Shown piece after piece: positions 6,374-10,353 of a stretch of DNA of 10,353 bases (position 1 is its first letter; every line of letters begins with the position of its first letter). Both the position numbers and the translations under genes were made by a program. The DNA comes from Chitinophagaceae bacterium (GTDB taxonomy: Bacteria; Bacteroidota; Bacteroidia; Chitinophagales; Chitinophagaceae). The notes under the pieces are model-generated. The model had not been told where the DNA came from. It searched no databases and saw only the letters and a list, made by a program, of their open reading frames with translations. The stretch is taken from NCBI GenBank assembly GCA_009996555.1, contig JAACZX010000047.1, forward strand, positions 1-10,353. Reading direction: 5' to 3'.

Positions 6374-7615
6374 ATGAATCAACCAAAATTACTACTCCGA
6401 AAGTCGTTCACACTATGTTTGGTTTTAGTTTCCCTGTTAATTGCCGACAAGTCATTAGCTCAGGATGGGAAAGCTTTGTTCCAGACAAACTGTGCCAGCT
6501 GTCATGCTGTAGGTAAAAAACTTACCGGTCCTGCATTGGCTGGTTTAGAAGAACGAGGCCCTTGGAGCGACCGCAAAAAACTGTATGCTTGGATTCATAA
6601 CCCAGGTGCTTTTAAAGCAACAAATGAGTATGCCGCAAACTTGGTTAAAGAATACGGTGGTGTTTTGATGAGCAATTTTCCTGGTTTAAGCGAGCCAGAA
6701 ATTGATGCTATCGTTACATATATTAATACAGAGGCAACAAAGAAACCTGAAGTACCACAAGGGCCAGTAGGTGAAGTGGCAGCTGAAGACAACTCTCTTC
6801 TCTTTGGTATTCTTGCGTTGGTGCTGGCTATTGTTGCCCTGATTCTTTTACAGATCAACAGCAACCTGAAAAAATTAACTGATGAGAAAGATGGTGTGGT
6901 GCGTGGTGAGCCTGTTCCTTTCTGGCGAAACAAGGCATACATGGCTACATTAACTATCCTCTTCTTTATTGTTGCCGGATATTTCTTTGCACAGGGAGCT
7001 ATTGGTTTGGGTCGCCAAACAAACTATCAACCTGAGCAACCGATCTTCTACTCACATAAAGTACACGCAGGCATTAACCAGGTTAACTGTTTGTATTGCC
7101 ACGGCAGTGCAATGGAAGGCAAACATGCCAACATTCCAAGTGTGAATGTTTGTATGAACTGTCACATGGCTGTTAACGAGTACAAAGGCGAAAAACTTTT
7201 CCGTGAAGATGGAAGTGAAGTAGACGGAACTGCAGAAATTCAGAAATTATATAAATACGCCGGTTGGGATCCTGCATCAAACAAATACACAGCACAGGGT
7301 AAACCAATTGAATGGATCAAAATTCATAACCTTCCCGACCACGTATATTTCAACCACTCACAACATACAAAGGCAGGTGGCGTACAATGCCAGACTTGTC
7401 ATGGTGATATCCAGAAGATGGATGAAGTTTATCAGTTCAGCAATCTCAGCATGGGCTGGTGTATCAACTGTCACCGTGAAACAAGCGTGAAGTTCAAAGA
7501 CAATGGCTTCTACAGCATGTACGAAAAGTTCCACAACGATATCAAGAACGGTAAAATGGATAGTGTGACCGTTGAAAAGATCGGTGGTACAGAATGTCAG
7601 AAATGTCACTATTAA
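6374..7615 (+). CDS. actA: Alternative complex III subunit ActA, six-haem membrane cytochrome c
   Basis: This subunit carries electrons in the menaquinol-oxidising ACIII complex. I start at ATG 6374 (413 residues) because a signal peptide follows at once (1-29, ending KSLAQ); an upstream TTG at 6320 overlaps the promoter box. Domain 1 (30-120) is a monoheme cytochrome c: CASCH at 40-44, with Met99 (GGVLMSNFPGLSE) the likely axial ligand. Helix 1 is about 141-160 and helix 2 about 188-208, joined by a short charged cytoplasmic loop. Domain 2 (215-413) is the classic pentahaem ActA part with CLYCH 239-243, CMNCH 260-264, CQTCH 339-343, CINCH 363-367 and CQKCH 408-412, one residue from the end. 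Both haem domains should face the periplasm. The CxxCH motifs require the cytochrome c maturation system. actB follows after 95 bases in the same direction. Confidence 0.95.
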   Translation: MNQPKLLLRKSFTLCLVLVSLLIADKSLAQDGKALFQTNCASCHAVGKKLTGPALAGLEERGPWSDRKKLYAWIHNPGAFKATNEYAANLVKEYGGVLMSNFPGLSEPEIDAIVTYINTEATKKPEVPQGPVGEVAAEDNSLLFGILALVLAIVALILLQINSNLKKLTDEKDGVVRGEPVPFWRNKAYMATLTILFFIVAGYFFAQGAIGLGRQTNYQPEQPIFYSHKVHAGINQVNCLYCHGSAMEGKHANIPSVNVCMNCHMAVNEYKGEKLFREDGSEVDGTAEIQKLYKYAGWDPASNKYTAQGKPIEWIKIHNLPDHVYFNHSQHTKAGGVQCQTCHGDIQKMDEVYQFSNLSMGWCINCHRETSVKFKDNGFYSMYEKFHNDIKNGKMDSVTVEKIGGTECQKCHY

Positions 7616-7617
7616 TA

Positions 7618-7676
7618 ATTTGAACTGTTTGAAAGTGTGCTGATGCGTGATGGATCACATTTTCAGAAATTCAAAT
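7618..7676 (+). other. Imperfect stem-loop in the actA-actB spacer
   Basis: Starting 2 bases after the actA stop, ATTTGAA (7618-7624) pairs with TTCAAAT (7670-7676). An internal loop of 5 and 4 bases follows. Then 7630-7639 (TGAAAGTGTG) pairs with 7656-7665 (CACATTTTCA) over 10 positions including one G-U pair. The 16-base loop contains part of a smaller competing hairpin (GTGA/TCAC). There is no T-run straight after it, and the operon must continue into actB, so a role in transcript stability, processing or partial attenuation is more likely than full termination. Function is inferred. Confidence 0.45.
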
Positions 7677-7710
7677 CCTCAAATTTTCAATTAGCTATCT
7701 AACAAAGCAT

Positions 7711-10353
7711 ATGAGCAAGAAAAAATATTGGCAAAGTTTCGGAGAGCTGAACAGCACGAAGGCATACCAGGAAGATGTGGCGAATGAGTTTAAAGAGGAA
7801 TTGCCTTTTGAAATGGACGATAACGGAGCAAAAACTCCACGTCGTGATTTCTTAAAGTATCTGGGCTTCAGCACCGCTGCTGCAACACTTGCGGCCAGTT
7901 GTGAAATGCCTGTAAAAAAGGCCATTCCTTTCCTCAACAAGCCTGCTGATATTGTTCCCGGCGTTGCCAACTATTACGCCACTACATTCGTATTGGATGG
8001 TGATGCAGTACCGGTTATAGCAAAAGTGCGTGATGGCCGCCCTATTAAAATTGAAGGGAACGAACTCGGTTTTACAAAAGGAGGTACATCACAACGTGTA
8101 CAAGCTTCTGTACTGAGTCTTTACGATACAGCACGTATCCGTTTCCCGATGGAAAAAACGGCTGAAGGGTTTAAAGAAGCTCCAACTTACGAAGCAGTTG
8201 ACAAGAAAATTGCAGCCGCTTTAGCAAGTGCAGCCGGTAAACAAATTGTATTCTTAACATCTACTATCAACTCACCAACTGTGTTAGCAGTAATGGATGA
8301 GTTTAAAGCAAAATACCCTACGACCAAGCATGTTACATACGATGCCGTTTCTTACAGCGGTATCATCCAGGCAAGCGAAGCTTCTTATGGTAAAAAAGGC
8401 ATTCCTTCTTACCACTTCGATGCAGCTGATGTAATTGTAAACTTTGGTGCTGATTTTCTCGGTACATGGTTGAACCCTGTTGATTTTGCAAAGCAATATG
8501 CAAGCAAGCGTAAGATCAACGAGAAGAACCCAACCATGAGCCGTCACTTCCAGTTCGAAAGCATGTACAGCATGACGGGTGCAAGTGCTGATGAACGTTA
8601 CACACACAAACCAAGTGAACAGGGTGCTGTGTTATTGGCATTGTATGCAAAACTGGGCGGTGCTGTAACTGCTCCTGCTATTGAAGATAAACGCCTGGCT
8701 GCAGGTATTGATGCTGCTGCGAAAGAATTACTGGCAGCAGGTGGTAATGCACTGGTGGTTAGCGGAAGCAACGATGTAAATGCACAGATCATTGTAAATG
8801 CCATCAACGATAAAATTGGTGCGAACGGTAAAACCGTAAACTACGGTACCATGCTCAATTACCGTAAAGGTGTTGATGCTGAGTTTGAACAATTGGTGGC
8901 AGACCTGAACGCAGGTACTGTTGGTGCTTTGTTCATTCATGGTGCAAACCCTGTTTACACTTACCGTGACAGTAAGAAATTTGCTGATGGCCTCAAGAAA
9001 GTTGGTTTAACAGTATCGTTCAACGAACGTGAAGATGAAACAACTGAGCATTGCAAATTTGTTTTGCCCGATCATCATTATTTAGAAAGCTGGGGTGATG
9101 TTGAACCAAAAACAGGTTACCTCTCTTTCATTCAACCTACTATTCATCCGCTGTTTAAAACAAGAGCTTTCGCAACTTCTTTACTGAAGTGGAGCGGCAG
9201 CACTGTTGCGGATTACGAAACATATTTCAAAAACTACTGGATCAGCAAACTGGGCGGACAAACTGCATTTGACAAAGCATTGCAGGATGGTGTTATTGAA
9301 CCCGGAGCTCCTGTTGTTGCCGGAGCAACATTCAATGCTGCTGTTGTAGCTGATGCTTCAGCAAAACTGGCTGCTGCTAAAAAAGGCGGTAAATACGAAC
9401 TGGTGATCTACCAGAAAGTAAGTATTGGTGATGGTAAAATGGCCAACAACCCCTGGTTGCAGGAAATGCCTGATCCGCTTACACGTGCAACATGGGATAA
9501 CTATGTGATCATTTCTCCTGCATTGCAGAAAGAATTGTTCCCTGATATGAACCTCGATACATACGAGGTGGAACCACCAAAGCCGGTTGTAACCGTAAAA
9601 GCTGGTGGTAAAGAAATTAAACTCCCGATCATTATTGTTCCAGGTACAAATGCCAATACAATTGCGATTGCTGTTGGTTACGGCCGCAGCGAAAAAGTTG
9701 GTCGTGCAGCAAAAGGATCTGGTCAAAACGTTTATCCTTTAGTGGGATCAAACGGTGCTACATACGAATACTCTGTTGCTGATGTAACTATTGCAACAAC
9801 GGGCGAAATGTACGACATCGCACAAATGCAAACACACGGCCAGTACGATAACCGTACGGAAGTAGTGAAGGAAACAAGCATGGCCATCTTCAAAAAAGAT
9901 CCAAAGCATTTCCTCAACGAACGTGAAGCGCATTTGAAACCTTATGGCGGTACGGCAGGTCTGGAAGAAAAAGGAACACTGTATCCTGTTTTCGACAAGC
10001 CGGGTATCAAATGGGGAATGAGTTTAGACCTGAACCTTTGTAACGGTTGTGGTGCCTGCGTGGTAGCATGTAGTGCAGAAAACAACGTTTCTGTTGTAGG
10101 TAAAAACCAGGTGGCGAAATACCATGATATGCATTGGTTGCGTATTGACCGTTACTTCAGCGGTGATGAGCAAAACCCTGATGTGGTGTTCCAGCCAATG
10201 ATGTGCCAGCATTGTGATAACGCTCCTTGTGAGAACGTTTGTCCTGTGGCAGCTACTAACCACAGCAGTGAAGGTTTGAACCAAATGACGTATAACCGTT
10301 GTATCGGTACAAGGTATTGTGCCAACAACTGTCCTTATAAAGTTCGTCGCTTT
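7711..10353 (+). CDS. actB: Alternative complex III subunit ActB, molybdopterin-like and iron-sulfur protein (5' part)
   Basis: The frame is open from ATG 7711 to the window end (881 residues seen; the gene continues). Residues 1-43 (YWQSFGELN...) are the extended leader of MoCo/4Fe-4S Tat substrates, followed by TPRRDFLKYLGF (twin arginines 44-45) and a hydrophobic stretch ending at Cys64 (LAASC), a possible lipidation site. Residues 65 to about 760 follow the molybdopterin-oxidoreductase fold, with HGANP (410-414) and NNPWLQEMPDPLTR (579-592). No N-terminal cluster-binding Cys group is present, matching ACIII, where this domain is known to lack the cofactor. The ferredoxin-like domain starts at about 765: C777/C780/C783/C787, C832/C835/C840/C844 and C864/C870/C874. 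It relays electrons from menaquinol to ActA. The cut end lacks the last cysteines and C-terminus. Confidence 0.96.
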   Translation, partial: MSKKKYWQSFGELNSTKAYQEDVANEFKEELPFEMDDNGAKTPRRDFLKYLGFSTAAATLAASCEMPVKKAIPFLNKPADIVPGVANYYATTFVLDGDAVPVIAKVRDGRPIKIEGNELGFTKGGTSQRVQASVLSLYDTARIRFPMEKTAEGFKEAPTYEAVDKKIAAALASAAGKQIVFLTSTINSPTVLAVMDEFKAKYPTTKHVTYDAVSYSGIIQASEASYGKKGIPSYHFDAADVIVNFGADFLGTWLNPVDFAKQYASKRKINEKNPTMSRHFQFESMYSMTGASADERYTHKPSEQGAVLLALYAKLGGAVTAPAIEDKRLAAGIDAAAKELLAAGGNALVVSGSNDVNAQIIVNAINDKIGANGKTVNYGTMLNYRKGVDAEFEQLVADLNAGTVGALFIHGANPVYTYRDSKKFADGLKKVGLTVSFNEREDETTEHCKFVLPDHHYLESWGDVEPKTGYLSFIQPTIHPLFKTRAFATSLLKWSGSTVADYETYFKNYWISKLGGQTAFDKALQDGVIEPGAPVVAGATFNAAVVADASAKLAAAKKGGKYELVIYQKVSIGDGKMANNPWLQEMPDPLTRATWDNYVIISPALQKELFPDMNLDTYEVEPPKPVVTVKAGGKEIKLPIIIVPGTNANTIAIAVGYGRSEKVGRAAKGSGQNVYPLVGSNGATYEYSVADVTIATTGEMYDIAQMQTHGQYDNRTEVVKETSMAIFKKDPKHFLNEREAHLKPYGGTAGLEEKGTLYPVFDKPGIKWGMSLDLNLCNGCGACVVACSAENNVSVVGKNQVAKYHDMHWLRIDRYFSGDEQNPDVVFQPMMCQHCDNAPCENVCPVAATNHSSEGLNQMTYNRCIGTRYCANNCPYKVRRF

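Noticed and set aside
8284..10284. Several minus-strand open frames of 61-122 residues inside actB
   Set aside because: They lie opposite a continuous, well-recognised coding frame and show no domain features.

Overview
The window looks like chromosomal DNA from a member of the Bacteroidota, most likely an aerobic, Chitinophagaceae-like soil or freshwater bacterium. The reasons are moderate G+C, an alternative complex III (ACIII) locus of the Bacteroidota type, start sites mostly without Shine-Dalgarno sequences, -7-like TAnnTTTG boxes, and several conserved Bacteroidota families. The placement is inferred from protein style; no marker gene is present. I see no tRNA, rRNA, insertion sequence, CRISPR array or phage gene.

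Layout. Positions 1-432 hold the 3' end of a RIC/ScdA/YtfE-type di-iron iron-sulfur cluster repair gene. It converges, with a 3-base gap, on a conserved Bacteroidota gene of unknown function (436-981, minus). Next come an exported single-domain cupin (1049-1627, minus), a 192-base gap without a gene, and two SAM-dependent methyltransferases of different families transcribed divergently (1820-2656 minus; 2741-3493 plus, FkbM type). A secreted protein with a carboxypeptidase-like regulatory domain (3521-4261, minus, TTG start) follows purN (4326-4889, minus) and may be co-transcribed with it. Divergent from purN, with a 26-base gap, is a secreted TPR protein (4916-5821, plus). It converges on a small two-helix membrane protein (5833-6129, minus).

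The right-hand 4 kb is the start of the ACIII respiratory operon. actA (6374-7615) encodes a membrane-anchored multiheme cytochrome with a monoheme cytochrome c domain fused in front of the usual pentaheme domain. actB (7711 to the window end, cut by the boundary) encodes the large subunit, with a molybdopterin-enzyme-like fold followed by a ferredoxin-like iron-sulfur domain. ACIII oxidises menaquinol and passes electrons through the ActB clusters and ActA haems to a terminal oxidase; the remaining subunit genes should lie to the right. An imperfect stem-loop occupies most of the actA-actB spacer.

The left part is mostly housekeeping or poorly characterised genes without an obvious shared pathway. 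I did not find a convincing undescribed multi-gene system. The points most worth a second look are the six-haem ActA architecture, the actA-actB stem-loop, the adjacent methyltransferase pair, and the non-ATG start of the secreted protein.
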